Assembly: GCA_024279935.1 (NCBI GenBank)
Contig: JAJRQZ010000076.1
Span: 1-64,000, forward strand
From: Bacteroidota bacterium
GTDB taxonomy: Bacteria; Bacteroidota; Bacteroidia; Bacteroidales; F082
DNA length: 64,000 bases
Reading direction: 5' to 3'
Positions 1 to 9,628 of this stretch are shown one piece after another; the stretch's first letter is position 1; each line of letters starts with the position of its first letter. The notes under the pieces are model-generated. The model saw only the letters and a program-made list of their open reading frames with translations, did not search any database and had not been told where the DNA came from. Made by a program: the position numbers and the translations under genes.

Positions 1-279
1 TAACCCGGATTGATGAGATATGTAACCCGGCCTGAAGGCGCGGGTTTATTGATGAGGTATGAAACCCGGCCTTGATGAGATATGTAACCCGGCCTGAAGG
101 CGCGGGTTTATTGATGAGATATGTAACCCGGATTGATGAGGTATGTAACCCGGCCTGAAGGCGCGGGTTTATTGATGAGGTATGAAACCCGGCCTTGATG
201 AGATATGTAACCCGGCCTGAAGGCGCGGGTTTATTGATGAGATATGTAACCCGGCCTGAAGGCGCGGGTTTATTGATAG
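1..279. repeat. Hairpin-bearing tandem repeat array (39-bp unit, 123-bp higher-order period)
   Basis: Five full units of about 39 bp begin at 23, 85, 146, 208 and 247. They alternate with shortened 22-23 bp units at 1, 62, 124 and 185 that lack the middle and right arm. The order repeats exactly with a 123-bp period (1 matches 124, 23 matches 146, 62 matches 185, 85 matches 208). Each full unit holds a hairpin: AACCCGGCC, loop TGAA, then GGC-G-CGGGTT with one bulged G. The array starts at or before the window edge and lies downstream of the polyphosphate kinase gene. Positions 280-468 hold no gene I can support. The array could be a REP-like hairpin repeat; its function is unknown. Confidence 0.9.
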
Positions 280-468
280 GTTTTCTGGTCAATAGTTCGT
301 TATGGTTTTATAATATGCACGTTATCAAATACTTGCAGAATATACGATAAGTGATCAACATTATGATAATCAGCACTTTATGGCTTAACAACAAACTAAA
401 GCCACACGAGCTATTGCTGGTGATATCGCATATTATTTTTATTGTCATCCTTGCAACGACAATGGTTG

Positions 469-2526
469 TCAATAGTCCATGCCACTTGTGGAGGGGCTGA
501 AGAGTTTGTATATCTCGCTTTGCGAACGTACATTTTTAGGGTCGTTGTTGTCAACATATTCATTATTGTTTTCGGTATTTAACAGCCTTGCTTTTCTGTT
601 GTCATTTAACTGAATGATAAGCATCTCCATTATCTCCGATTGAAGATCGGCATCATAGATCGGGGCGGCACATTCAAATCTATGGTCAAAATTCCGAACC
701 ATCCAATCAGCAGATGAGAGGTAATATTTTGGTTTGCCTTCGTTGGCGAAAACAAATATACGACTGTGTTCCAAGAACTTATCTACAATGCTAATAATCC
801 TGATGTTCTGCTCGCCACCATCAGCCTCAGGCTTGAGAACACATATTCCGCGACAAATAATATCTATTTTAACTCCTGCTCTTGCAGCATCTGAAATTTT
901 GTTCGTTATTTTAACATCGACGAGGTTGTTCAATTTCAATATCGCCCAGGCTTCTTTGCCTGCCTTGGCATTTCGTATCTCGGTATTCAATAATTTGTTG
1001 AAGCTGTTGCGCATATAATATGGCGCCACCATCAGGTGCTTGAACTTTGGGGGGTTATACGGCGACTCAAAAAGATGGAACAGCATATTGACCTCGTTTG
1101 CAATACCTTGATGAGCAGTTAAAAGGCTGTCGTCGGCATAAACCTTGGCAGTGCTCTCGTTAAAATTACCTGTGCTTATATTTGAATAATAAATATTCTT
1201 GCCATTTTCTTTCCGCCTGATGAGCATCAGTTTGCTGTGAACCTTGAATCCGGGCAGGGTTTTGATGATTTTAACGCCTTCTTCTTTGAGTTTCCTCGAC
1301 CAGTAGATATTTGCTTTTTCATCGAAACGTGCTTGTATTTCAAGGAATACGGTAACATTCTTGCCATTTCTGGCTGCGTTTATCAAAGCGTTTATGACAT
1401 TGGAATTTCGCGCGGCGCGATAAAAAGTCATTTTTATAGCCCTGACCTTCGGGTCAAGGGAGGCCTCCCTCAAAAGATCGACTATATATTGGAACGATTG
1501 ATAGGGGTAGTGCAACAGAATGTCCTTTTTCTTTATTGTTTCAATAATGCTGGTGTTTTGCCTTATATCCCTGTGTTTTAGCGGAACCGACTTTTGATAA
1601 ACAAGGTTTTTCTCCCCTAAATTCGGGAACGACATAAAATCCTTGAAGTTGTGATACCTTCCACCGCCCCTGATATTGTCTGTTTTTGTTATTTTTAATT
1701 TTTTCAACAGCCTTTTATGCAGTATCTCAGGCATTTTCTTGTCGTAAACGAAACGCACAGGCGACCCTTGTTTTCGTCTTTTGATGCTCTCGCTCATAAG
1801 TTCCATGAAGCTTTTCGACACATCATGATCAATGTCGAGCTCGGCATCGCGAGTGAATTTTATCGTATAAGCTTTAAAACTATCGTAGCCCATCCAGCCG
1901 AAAAGCTCGAACATGCAAAACCTCAAGACATCATCGAGAAACATAAGGTGCTTTCTCCCGTTTTTCGATGGAAGCTGTACGAACCTTGAAATAGTGTCGG
2001 GAACCATTATCAAAGCATAATCCTCCTCTTTTTCACCTTTGGAGCTGCTTAGGACTGCCGCCAGATATATCGAATTGTCGCGCAAGCTATCAGGCTGGGC
2101 AAGGTTTTTCAGCATGATGGGGAATAGCAGGGGCCTTACTTCATTATAAAAATACTTCTGGACGAAATCACCTTGCTCCGCATCCAGCTGGTGCTCGTTC
2201 AATAAATATATCTTATGCTCTTTTAAGTCGTTGATAATATTGCCGAACGTTGCGGTAAATTTTACTTCCTGATCCTCAACTATGCTCAATATCTCGTTTA
2301 AAACATCCGATGGTTTTTCTTTGCGCTTGTGTTTCTCTTCGTTTTCAAAATGGATAAGCCTCTTGATAGTGGCAACCCTGACCCTGAAAAACTCATCCCG
2401 GTTATTTGAAAAGATACCTAAAAACCTCAGCCTTTCGATAATAGGGTTTTTCTCGTCCATGGCCTCCTGTAATACCCTTTCGTTGAAATGCAGCCACGAC
2501 ACTTCCCTGTTGATTAGTTTCTTCAC
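469..2526 (-). CDS. ppk1: Polyphosphate kinase 1
   Basis: Reversibly transfers the terminal phosphate of ATP to long-chain polyphosphate. The 685 residues match the usual PPK1 length. The N-terminal domain starts with the typical INREVSWLHFNERVLQEA. The catalytic phospholipase-D-like half has KMTFYRAARNS, then FLEIQARFDEKANI, and the histidine motif KVHSKLML near residue 430 that carries the phosphohistidine in this family. A second conserved histidine region, FLEHSRIFVFAN, lies near residue 590. The first ATG follows an A/T-rich leader. It stands alone, with the hairpin array downstream of its stop and a mobile-element copy upstream. No ppx gene is adjacent. The family assignment is firm. 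Confidence 0.97.
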   Translation of the reverse strand: MKKLINREVSWLHFNERVLQEAMDEKNPIIERLRFLGIFSNNRDEFFRVRVATIKRLIHFENEEKHKRKEKPSDVLNEILSIVEDQEVKFTATFGNIINDLKEHKIYLLNEHQLDAEQGDFVQKYFYNEVRPLLFPIMLKNLAQPDSLRDNSIYLAAVLSSSKGEKEEDYALIMVPDTISRFVQLPSKNGRKHLMFLDDVLRFCMFELFGWMGYDSFKAYTIKFTRDAELDIDHDVSKSFMELMSESIKRRKQGSPVRFVYDKKMPEILHKRLLKKLKITKTDNIRGGGRYHNFKDFMSFPNLGEKNLVYQKSVPLKHRDIRQNTSIIETIKKKDILLHYPYQSFQYIVDLLREASLDPKVRAIKMTFYRAARNSNVINALINAARNGKNVTVFLEIQARFDEKANIYWSRKLKEEGVKIIKTLPGFKVHSKLMLIRRKENGKNIYYSNISTGNFNESTAKVYADDSLLTAHQGIANEVNMLFHLFESPYNPPKFKHLMVAPYYMRNSFNKLLNTEIRNAKAGKEAWAILKLNNLVDVKITNKISDAARAGVKIDIICRGICVLKPEADGGEQNIRIISIVDKFLEHSRIFVFANEGKPKYYLSSADWMVRNFDHRFECAAPIYDADLQSEIMEMLIIQLNDNRKARLLNTENNNEYVDNNDPKNVRSQSEIYKLFSPSTSGMDY

Positions 2527-2736
2527 TTATAGTTTTTTATTTGTAATAGCGATTTTTGCAAAGTTATAAAAAGGATCGTAAAATTTATATATGATTACGG
2601 ACAATCAATATTAGCACAAGTTGGAGAGGTTCTGCCCAAGGAGTTACAAGCCAAATGCAATTTCGGGCAGTTGGATATCATGTCCGGATCCGGTTATGGC
2701 CATCATCAGTATTCGTGTCGGTAATATAAAAAAGTT

Positions 2737-2913
2737 GTTACAACTCAGCAGGTTTATCAAGTTGATTATCAATAGCCCCATACTTCAGCGTGGGGTTATA
2801 TATTTGAAATCTCAGTAGTTTTGGAGGAAATTTTGTGTTTTTCAAACATAAATTGTGACAAAACGGATAGGTAACCAATGAGTTAATATTTTTCTCTACT
2901 GCTGAGTAGTAAC
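2737..2913 (+). mobile_element. 177-bp MITE-like element, copy 1
   Basis: First of four near-identical 177-bp copies. The ends are GTTACAACTCAGCAG (one mismatch to the family end) and CTGCTGAGTAGTAAC, which form a 15-bp terminal inverted repeat. The copy is flanked by the direct repeat AAAAAGTT on both sides (2729-2736 and 2914-2921), the expected 8-bp target duplication. An internal hairpin of the AGCCCCATGC-TTCA-GCGTGGGGCT type lies near 2774-2797. No transposase is encoded. The right end lies directly beside the stop codon of an RHS remnant. The bases between the polyphosphate kinase gene and this element (2527-2736) hold no gene I can support. Confidence 0.92.
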
Positions 2914-2920
2914 AAAAAGT

Positions 2921-3178
2921 TTAATGTAATACCCTCGAACCATTGTACCAAAAGCTTTGTCTGTCAAGTTGAGATGGAGCAGCATTTTTAAAGCCAGCTT
3001 CTCTTACAGAAGAATTTAATAAACCAGTTGCACTTCCTGTTAAACCTTGTTGCCCAAGTGGCCTATTAGCTAAAGAAGCATCTAAAGTAACAGGGGCTGA
3101 CAATGCTCCGATCATGACAAAAATAATATCCACACTAGGGTCAGTATGCTTCAACGGGTTATTGAGCACATAACTATA
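2921..3178 (-). pseudogene. RHS-repeat core C-terminal fragment (polymorphic toxin remnant)
   Basis: The open frame begins directly after a stop with YSYVLNNPLKHTDPS. This is the signature end of the RHS-repeat-associated core, normally preceded by hundreds of residues that are missing here. About 70 residues follow (DIIFVMIGALSAPVTLDASL and onward) with no domain I recognise. They may be the start of a variable C-terminal toxin region. The only in-frame start would be a GTG inside the core motif, so this is a gene fragment and not a functional start. It ends against the target duplication of the neighbouring 177-bp element. A second RHS fragment lies at 8716-9839. Confidence 0.7.
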
Positions 3179-3194
3179 TCAATCATAATTTCAT

Positions 3195-4664
3195 TTATAA
3201 TAAATATATTATGCACAATAAGCCAACACCGCCCATGACTATTGCATAAGGGAAGGCCATTTTTACCATTTTCCCATAGGAGAGGTTAATCAATGGGGCT
3301 AAGGCAGATGTGAGCAGGAACAGAAATGCCGCCTGGCCATTAGGCGTGGCAACACTTGGCAGGTTTGTGCCAGTGTTTATCGCAACGGCAAGTTTTTCGT
3401 ATTGTTCGCGTGATAAGTCCCCGGCATTGAATGCTGCCTCGATCTCGTTAATATATACCGTTGCCACAAATACGTTATCGCTGATAGCCGACAATAAGCC
3501 ATTTGCGATATAGAACATTACAGGCTGCATGCTTGCTTCCATCGAAAGAGCCAATTCAATAAGCGGTTTAAATAAATGTTGGTCATGAATCATTGCAACT
3601 ATTACAAAGAACACTACCAACAGGGCCGTAAATGGAAGGGCTTCCTTGAATGCCGGTGCAATATTGTGCTCGTCGGTGATGCCCATAAAGGCCGTTTGAA
3701 AAACAATAAGCGCTAAACCGATAAAGCCTACGGGAGCAAGGTGCAACGCAAGGCCAATAATTAGTAACAGCATTGCTGCCGCCTGGACCACGAGTTTGTA
3801 TTTCTCGTTTCTGCTACGCTTTTTATCTTCTGAAATAGTATAATTATAGATAATTTTCCGGGCTACATCAGGCAGCCCCCCCCCAAAACCAAATAGCTTG
3901 AATTTCTCAAGAATTACCGTTGTCAATAATCCTGCAAAGAAAACCGGGATAGTTATAACATCCATTTGCAAGAAGAACTCAATAAAGTCCCAGCCCATCT
4001 TCTCTCCGATTAACAGGTTTTGCGGTTCGCCCACCAAGGTCATGACACCGCCAAGTGCAGTTCCCACAACGCCGTGCATTATCAGGCTCCTCAAAAATCC
4101 CCGGAACTGCTCAAGAGTTTCGCCACTTAATTGTGTCCGGTCTATTATGCCGTCCCCATCAATGTCAAGATCGCTTGATTGGATTTTGTGATAAACGCCA
4201 TAAAAGCCCACGGAAACACTTATAAGGACGGCCGTAACCGTTAGTGCATCCAGGAATGCAGACAGGACGGCCGAGAGGATGACAAACAAAAGCGATAGTG
4301 CTATTTTTGATCTCACCTTTGTAAAAATCTTACTGAAAATATACATCAGCAGCGGTTTCATAAAGTAAATCGCGGCAACCATAAACATTAAAAGCAGGAT
4401 AACTTCCAGGTTTTGCTCCACCTCATGATAAGCATTGTTTGCAGAAGTAAGTTTCAGCGCCAAAATTTGAATAGCCAATAAGCCTCCTGATATCAATGGA
4501 TAGCATTTTAGGGCCATGGCAAGAGTAAAGATAAATTCTGCAATAAATATCCATGCTGTTATGGTTGGCCCGAGGGTGAAATAGGAGAGTACATTAAATA
4601 TCAGAAAACCTATTATCGTATATTTATACCAATTGGGGCTGTTGCCCAAGAAATGTTTCATCAT
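3195..4664 (-). CDS. nhaB: Na+/H+ antiporter, NhaB family
   Basis: Inner-membrane sodium/proton exchanger for sodium expulsion and pH homeostasis. The 489 residues are close to the NhaB family length of about 500. The protein is hydrophobic with roughly a dozen membrane segments. Family-like stretches include [17 protein letters not shown] at the N-terminus, [20 protein letters not shown] in the middle and a helix-breaking [20 protein letters not shown] near residue 430. The start has two adjacent ATG codons (4664 and 4661). It is the last gene of a minus-strand run downstream of the DUF2490, SulP and carbonic anhydrase genes. This suggests a joint role in sodium, bicarbonate and pH balance, which is inference. 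Confidence 0.9.
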   Translation of the reverse strand: MMKHFLGNSPNWYKYTIIGFLIFNVLSYFTLGPTITAWIFIAEFIFTLAMALKCYPLISGGLLAIQILALKLTSANNAYHEVEQNLEVILLLMFMVAAIYFMKPLLMYIFSKIFTKVRSKIALSLLFVILSAVLSAFLDALTVTAVLISVSVGFYGVYHKIQSSDLDIDGDGIIDRTQLSGETLEQFRGFLRSLIMHGVVGTALGGVMTLVGEPQNLLIGEKMGWDFIEFFLQMDVITIPVFFAGLLTTVILEKFKLFGFGGGLPDVARKIIYNYTISEDKKRSRNEKYKLVVQAAAMLLLIIGLALHLAPVGFIGLALIVFQTAFMGITDEHNIAPAFKEALPFTALLVVFFVIVAMIHDQHLFKPLIELALSMEASMQPVMFYIANGLLSAISDNVFVATVYINEIEAAFNAGDLSREQYEKLAVAINTGTNLPSVATPNGQAAFLFLLTSALAPLINLSYGKMVKMAFPYAIVMGGVGLLCIIYLL

Positions 4665-4681
4665 TTTTATATTATTTTTAA

Positions 4682-5374
4682 TTAATCATTTTTATTCCTG
4701 AAATCAGCATTGAAAACCAGGGTGAACTGCAAATACCATTTTCCGGAATCTGTAAGCTGCTGATGCATTACCCCAGCCTGTGCGCTTGCCAGTTTATGAA
4801 ACTGATAACCCAATGCCCCATATAGCCTGTTGCGGTCGAAAAAGCCCTTTTCCGTATTCAGGAATATTTCGTCGTAAAGGCCAATAAAAAAGCTACCTTT
4901 CTCAATTATTGGTTTGTTTAGCGGGGCGAATAACATTAGGCGATAACGTAGGCGGTTCCTGTATTCGGAGCTTGCCCATCGTTGCTCTATGCGATAGCGG
5001 TGCTCAAGTTTTACCCGGCCAATGTTATTTGTTAAAATAAATTGCTGCCAGATACGGTGTTCTATCGTCTCCGGTGCTTTCTGTTCCGAATCAAAAATAT
5101 AAGAAGGGATATATGCGTATCCCGCACTTACAAATGCCTTGTTCGAGAAATGATAATTCAGCCCAAGCCGCAACAGCAACTGTTCAGTGTTATTTGGCGC
5201 AATCGTATGGTTGCGGTATTGAAATTCGGTATGAACGCTAATTTTATCGCTTATTTTATTCATCCCAAAATACATCAGCCAATTGCCTGCCTCATCTTGC
5301 TGGGCAAGCATGGAAACAGGCAATAGGACCAACATCAGGATTAAGCTTTTGTTGAGGATTCTTGATAGGTTCAT
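4682..5374 (-). CDS. DUF2490 family outer-membrane-like protein
   Basis: About 230 residues starting at [15 protein letters not shown], a clear signal peptide ending at VSMLAQQ. The body has the alternating pattern of a beta-barrel and the family-like opening [20 protein letters not shown]. It ends in an aromatic/hydrophobic strand, [12 protein letters not shown] chose the ATG at 5374 because it gives the signal peptide and lies one base after the SulP stop, implying translational coupling. A longer frame to 5419 would overlap that gene. The function is unknown. Its placement between SulP and NhaB suggests an outer-membrane partner or a passive operon member. Confidence 0.8.
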   Translation of the reverse strand: MNLSRILNKSLILMLVLLPVSMLAQQDEAGNWLMYFGMNKISDKISVHTEFQYRNHTIAPNNTEQLLLRLGLNYHFSNKAFVSAGYAYIPSYIFDSEQKAPETIEHRIWQQFILTNNIGRVKLEHRYRIEQRWASSEYRNRLRYRLMLFAPLNKPIIEKGSFFIGLYDEIFLNTEKGFFDRNRLYGALGYQFHKLASAQAGVMHQQLTDSGKWYLQFTLVFNADFRNKND

Positions 5375-5375
5375 A

Positions 5376-7271
5376 TTACATCTTTGCGATGTTGTTGGTA
5401 TAAACCTCATCTTCCACATTCTCCTTGACCCATGCCAGGCAGTTGGCGAAATTGTCGAAGACCTGCTCTGTCGGTATTAAGTCAGGGATGATGTCAATCC
5501 GCTCAAGCATATATCGCGGTTGCTTTAAGACTGACACCAGCAAAACTGTTTTCCCTTGTTTGGCCAGGTCAACCAATACATCTTCCATGGCATATAATCC
5601 CGACTGGTCGATATACGGCATTCTTCCCATCCTGATGATGATGGTTGATGTTTTGTCGGGTATTTGTTTGACCAGCTGTTGAAAATAGTTTGTGGAACCA
5701 AAGAACAAGGGGCCCCTGATATGTTTGATGAATATATCTTCTTTTATACTTTTTGGAATGGTGATCTCATCCGGCCAGGCTTTCGACCTGTCGAATGATT
5801 CCACGCTTGAGCGTTCTGCTGTTACATCGCCAATTTTCTTCATGAACATCAGTGATGCGATAATTAGGCCTACGCCCACCGCATATACCAAATTCCAAAC
5901 AGAAGACAATATTAATACTACCAGCATTATGATCACTTCGGGGCGGGGCATATAAGGTATTGCCTTGAGTCCTTTATAATCCATCACACCTATGCCCACG
6001 GTTATTAATATTCCGGCTAAAACCGCCGCAGGGATTTGTGAGGCAACAGGGCCTAATGCCAATAATATCACCAGGAGCAAAACCCCGGCCATCATACCCG
6101 AAAGACGGGTTTTCCCACCAGCGTTTATATTGACGACTGTCCGGATAGTGGCACCTGCCCCGGGAATGCCACCAAAGATGGCGGCAACGCTATTGCCAAT
6201 GCCCTGGCCAACCAGTTCCTTATTGGGATTATGCTTTGTCTTGGTCATATTGTCGGCAACCACGGAAGTAAGCAAGGAATCAATCGCCCCAAGGAGCGCC
6301 AAAGTTAAAGCCGTTAAAATATATGGTGAAATACTGTTGAAGCTGAAGTTTGTAAAAATCCCAAAGTTAGGGATCGGCAAGCCTCCCGGTATTTCTTCAA
6401 TGGGCCGATAATTCAAGCCGAAACCTATCGCTATGGACGACATTACAAGCAGGGCCACCAATGTGCTTGGTATTTTGGTTGTTATTCGTTTGAACCCGAA
6501 TATTATAAGAATAGTGCCCAATGCCAAAAGCAGTTCGAGCCAATTGATATTTGCCAGTGCCCTGGGAAGTACTTTTATGGCACCGATAACGCCCGATGCC
6601 TCGGAATTTGCCAATGATTGCGATTCTTTAAGAATCTGCTCCTCGGTAATATGTTCCGCCAGGTTGATGGTCTCCTTAAAATCCTCTAATACCAGTATGC
6701 CTTCGCCTGCTTCGTCTTTCAGTATCTTATGCAGGATAATTTCTTCAGCCTGAGGCTTGAACTGATTAACCAGCCCTACATCTTCTTTTGGGTAATATCC
6801 AACGGAAGGCAGGATCTGCGTAACTAATATGATTACACCGATGGCAGTCATAAACCCCGAAACTACAGGGTAGGGAATATATCTGATATATTTTCCCAGA
6901 CCAATCAATCCTAATCCTATCTGCATTAAGCCGGCCAATAGGAACACTATTAGTATAGCCGGTAGAGCATTGCCTATATCACCGTCGAAAGTTGCTACAA
7001 TCCCTGCAATTACTACCATGCTGACTGCTGTCATCGGGGCCGTGGGCCCTGAAATCTGGGTATTGGTGCCGCCAAAAAGTGCAGCAAAGAAACTTACGAA
7101 AATTGCTCCGTAAAGCCCTGCGCTGGGGCCTAGACCCGAGCTTACCCCAAAAGCGAGCGCCAATGGCAGGGCAACTATCCCTGCCGTAATACCTCCGAAC
7201 ATATCGCCTTTGATGTTGGAAAAATCAAAACCGAAGATTTTTGTGTTTTTGTTCTTTTTTGTGAAATTCAT
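5376..7271 (-). CDS. SulP family anion permease with STAS domain (bicarbonate or sulfate)
   Basis: A 631-residue inner-membrane transporter. The N-terminus has the SulP signature GGITAGIVALPLALAFGVSSG followed by about a dozen membrane segments. The C-terminus is a cytoplasmic STAS domain from about residue 530, with IDQSGLYAMEDVL holding the DxSG motif. A soluble insertion of roughly 65 residues near 170-240 (HKILKDEAGEGILVLEDFKE and onward) makes it longer than typical members. It lies 8 bp downstream of a carbonic anhydrase gene on the same strand. This favours bicarbonate (BicA-like) over sulfate as substrate, though sequence alone does not settle that. Confidence 0.92.
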   Translation of the reverse strand: MNFTKKNKNTKIFGFDFSNIKGDMFGGITAGIVALPLALAFGVSSGLGPSAGLYGAIFVSFFAALFGGTNTQISGPTAPMTAVSMVVIAGIVATFDGDIGNALPAILIVFLLAGLMQIGLGLIGLGKYIRYIPYPVVSGFMTAIGVIILVTQILPSVGYYPKEDVGLVNQFKPQAEEIILHKILKDEAGEGILVLEDFKETINLAEHITEEQILKESQSLANSEASGVIGAIKVLPRALANINWLELLLALGTILIIFGFKRITTKIPSTLVALLVMSSIAIGFGLNYRPIEEIPGGLPIPNFGIFTNFSFNSISPYILTALTLALLGAIDSLLTSVVADNMTKTKHNPNKELVGQGIGNSVAAIFGGIPGAGATIRTVVNINAGGKTRLSGMMAGVLLLVILLALGPVASQIPAAVLAGILITVGIGVMDYKGLKAIPYMPRPEVIIMLVVLILSSVWNLVYAVGVGLIIASLMFMKKIGDVTAERSSVESFDRSKAWPDEITIPKSIKEDIFIKHIRGPLFFGSTNYFQQLVKQIPDKTSTIIIRMGRMPYIDQSGLYAMEDVLVDLAKQGKTVLLVSVLKQPRYMLERIDIIPDLIPTEQVFDNFANCLAWVKENVEDEVYTNNIAKM

Positions 7272-7279
7272 TTATTGCT

Positions 7280-7933
7280 TTATTTTAAAAATTCAACTTT
7301 GCCGTTCCCAACATCATACATTGCCCCTACAATATCTATTTCCCCGCGATTATATAGCTCATGAAGTATAGGACTTTGCGTATTGATGTTTTCCATTGTT
7401 TGTTCTACATTCCGCAGGGCGACCCTGTTTACAAAGCCGGCGTTGTCTGAGGTTCTGTCCTCGTTTTTCTTTGTTTTGGTTGAATGTACCGCAGGCATGA
7501 GTTTGCCGAGCAGTTGCGTTAAGTTGCCTGCCTGTACATTGTCGCAGGCGCCTTTTACCGCACCGCAGGAAGTATGTCCCATTACCACCACTAATTTTGC
7601 CCCGGCAAATTTGCATGCGAACTCCATGCTGCCAAGAATGTCTTCGTTGACAAAGTTGCCGGCAATACGTACGTTAAATATATCTCCTATTCCCTGGTCA
7701 AATATTATTTCCGTAGGAATACGCGAATCTATACAGCTTAAAACAACTGCAAAAGGGAACTGGCCTTCGGCAGTTTGGGCAATCTGCCGCTCAAGCTTCC
7801 TGTCCAGCCGCTCGCATTTTAGAAAGCGTTTATTGCCTGTTTTAAGAATTTCAACTGCCATATTGGGAGTGATAAGGCCTTGCGAACCTGATGTTTGGGT
7901 TTTCGAATTGTCTATAAAATCTAGTTTTTTCAT
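7280..7933 (-). CDS. Beta-carbonic anhydrase
   Basis: Zinc enzyme interconverting CO2 and bicarbonate. The 217 residues contain both metal/catalytic motifs of beta-class enzymes: SCIDSRIP (Cys, Asp-Arg dyad) near residue 67 and GHTSCGAVKGA (His and Cys ligands) near residue 119. No signal peptide is visible, so it is cytoplasmic. It is the first gene of the minus-strand run with the SulP transporter, consistent with trapping imported bicarbonate or supplying it to carboxylases. A short remnant of a second carbonic anhydrase C-terminus is found at 24380-24439. Confidence 0.95.
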   Translation of the reverse strand: MKKLDFIDNSKTQTSGSQGLITPNMAVEILKTGNKRFLKCERLDRKLERQIAQTAEGQFPFAVVLSCIDSRIPTEIIFDQGIGDIFNVRIAGNFVNEDILGSMEFACKFAGAKLVVVMGHTSCGAVKGACDNVQAGNLTQLLGKLMPAVHSTKTKKNEDRTSDNAGFVNRVALRNVEQTMENINTQSPILHELYNRGEIDIVGAMYDVGNGKVEFLK

Positions 7934-8157
7934 TTTTTGTTATTTTATTTTGAAACATAATTCTCCATGGACGCGATGGAATTCGCTCAGGATAAAAGAA
8001 ATAAGATTTGATTATTGTTAATGTCGGGACTTAGTGCTGCCTGGCTCAAAGCATTAATAAAACACTATGTTAATAGCAAAGGCATTATCAAGCCAATTAG
8101 GTTGAATTGCACCAAATCAAAGCTAAAAGTTACTGCGCCATTAAAGCGCATAAATTT

Positions 8158-8529
8158 TTATGAATGGAAAAGTAAATGTTCGGGTGGCGGGGTGGTAACT
8201 TCAGAATACAGCCGTAAGGGGAAATATTCAAAGCTTATGTTGTTTATCACCTTTTCCGAATCGTCAAAGTTTGTTGGGTTTAGGTCAACTAAAAATTTAT
8301 CTGCTTTATCTTTCTTGTCATCTTCTTCCCGTGGCTCATTGTTATCGCAACCATAAAGTTCGATAAGCTCCGATTTTGAATCTATCAACCAATAGCAATA
8401 TGAAATGGTATTGGTCCAGAACTGACCAATAAGCACCAAGACGATAATGCTTTTTAGAAAAAACTGATATGTTGTAGCTTTTTTCAAGTTTGACGCAAGT
8501 TTATTTTTTACGAATTGCAAAACTAACAT
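8158..8529 (-). CDS. Small hypothetical membrane protein
   Basis: About 123 residues from the ATG at 8529 (MLVLQFVKNKLASNLKK). One membrane segment, FFLKSIIVLVLIGQFW, is followed by a charged segment, EPREEDDKKDKADKFLVDL, and a short tail ending PPPEHLLFHS. Small single-span proteins of this plan occur in many Bacteroidota, often near metal or efflux genes; I know no function. An in-frame extension to 8625 adds a basic stretch and looks less likely. It is the leftmost intact gene before the toxin graveyard at 8.7-9.8 kb, and the 186 bases between them hold nothing I can identify. Confidence 0.5.
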   Translation of the reverse strand: MLVLQFVKNKLASNLKKATTYQFFLKSIIVLVLIGQFWTNTISYCYWLIDSKSELIELYGCDNNEPREEDDKKDKADKFLVDLNPTNFDDSEKVINNISFEYFPLRLYSEVTTPPPEHLLFHS

Positions 8530-9210
8530 TTTTACAGTATGAAGTAGGATTTGTTTTCGCCGTTTTTTATTTTTTAGCTTATTGGCCCCGTGCGGCTCAA
8601 AACCTTTGCTGGGTTTTAAGGTCAATTACATAAGCCAGTTTCGTAAAAATTCATGTTAGAATGATGATGACCTTCATTAATATAGTTTGTCCCTTCCGTT
8701 TTGGGTTCTAATTTCCTATGCATTGCCTACCACTATGGTCGTATAAACATTAAATTCAGAAACGAAGTCTGCGATACCGATTATGGGCAGCAGCAGTTCG
8801 TTAATTGTCACCAGAAGATATCCAGGCATCATTTGTAATTGAAAATGAAAAATCCCTGCCAATCCTCATACCGCAAACCAATTGGATTGTGGATCGTTAA
8901 GCCCGTATTTAGTCACTCCAAGAGAGAAACCTAAATTATTTTGCTTATCAAGATAAGGGACTCAACCACCAACTCTGCTCTCAAAGCCCCCATTATGTCC
9001 AGCAATACTTGCGCCACCACTAATTGTCCAGTCCCCATTAAAATAACTTGCATTTAAACTAATGCCTAAGCCATTAAATGAAATTGAATGATTTACAGAT
9101 ATTTACCAATTATCATCTTGATATACTTGGAAAGAATGTGTTATAGAAAATGCTGCAATATTGATTGCTGTACTGCCCAAATAATTACCAGTTGCACCAA
9201 TAGTTAAATA

Positions 9211-9628
9211 GGGTCTGCTGAAAAAGTCTGTTTGCATCATATACGAAGCCGCAAGGTGAAGATGTATAATAATACTGCGAGCCGCCGCAATGAAGTAGAT
9301 GATGTACTACGGGCTAGCAAACAAGATTTTTAGAAAAAATGCCGGCCTTTTTAATAGGTCCTTGGAAAAAGCTAGTATTCGGTTACTACTCAGCAGGTTC
9401 ATCAAGTTGATTATCAATAGCCCCATGCTTCAGCGTGGGGCTATATATTTGAAATCTCAGCAGTTTTGGCGGAAATTTTGTGTTTTTCAAACAAAAATTG
9501 TGACAAAACGGATAGGTAACCAATGAGTTAATGTTTTTCTCTACTGCTAAGTAGTAACCGTATCCGTAATTAACAAAAATCGTGTAACAATTTATATCTC
9601 ACGTTGTTAGGCGTTTTTCAGCAGACCC
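9211..9628. mobile_element. Second small element with 15-bp terminal repeats, carrying a nested MITE
   Basis: The ends GGGTCTGCTGAAAAA (9211-9225) and TTTTTCAGCAGACCC (9614-9628) are perfect inverted complements. TAAATA flanks both sides (9205-9210 and 9629-9634), a 6-bp direct duplication. The element is 418 bp as found. Without the 177-bp element inside it and one 8-bp duplication it would be about 233 bp, too short for a transposase, and none is encoded. The end sequence resembles those of IS4/IS5-type insertion sequences, but I cannot name the family. It interrupts the RHS/toxin remnant. Confidence 0.85.
9382..9558 (+). mobile_element. 177-bp MITE-like element, copy 2 (nested)
   Basis: Same family and length as the copies at 2737, 11350 and 27062. 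It begins GTTACTACTCAGCAG and ends CTGCTAAGTAGTAAC, one base off the family end. The flanks are AGTATTCG (9374-9381) and CGTATCCG (9559-9566), agreeing at 6 of 8 positions, a decayed 8-bp duplication. The internal hairpin is best preserved here: AGCCCCATGC-TTCA-GCGTGGGGCT. It lies wholly inside the 418-bp element and so arrived later. Confidence 0.9.

Noticed and set aside
363-500. A 45-codon plus-strand frame, MIISTLWLNNKLKPHELLLV and onward, with one membrane-like segment, overlapping the 3' end of ppk1.
   Set aside because: No promoter or ribosome-binding support and no recognised family; the hydrophobic stretch may be chance in A/T-rich DNA.
2621-2818. Plus-strand frame of 65 codons before and into MITE copy 1.
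   Set aside because: The second half is MITE sequence and the first half has no family resemblance.
8530-8625. N-terminal extension of the small membrane protein at 8158.
   Set aside because: Adds a basic stretch without signal or domain; the ATG at 8529 gives a better spaced membrane segment.
9299-9526. Plus-strand open frame running through the nested elements.
   Set aside because: It is composed of element sequence (the MITE is open in several frames) and crosses element boundaries; not a gene.
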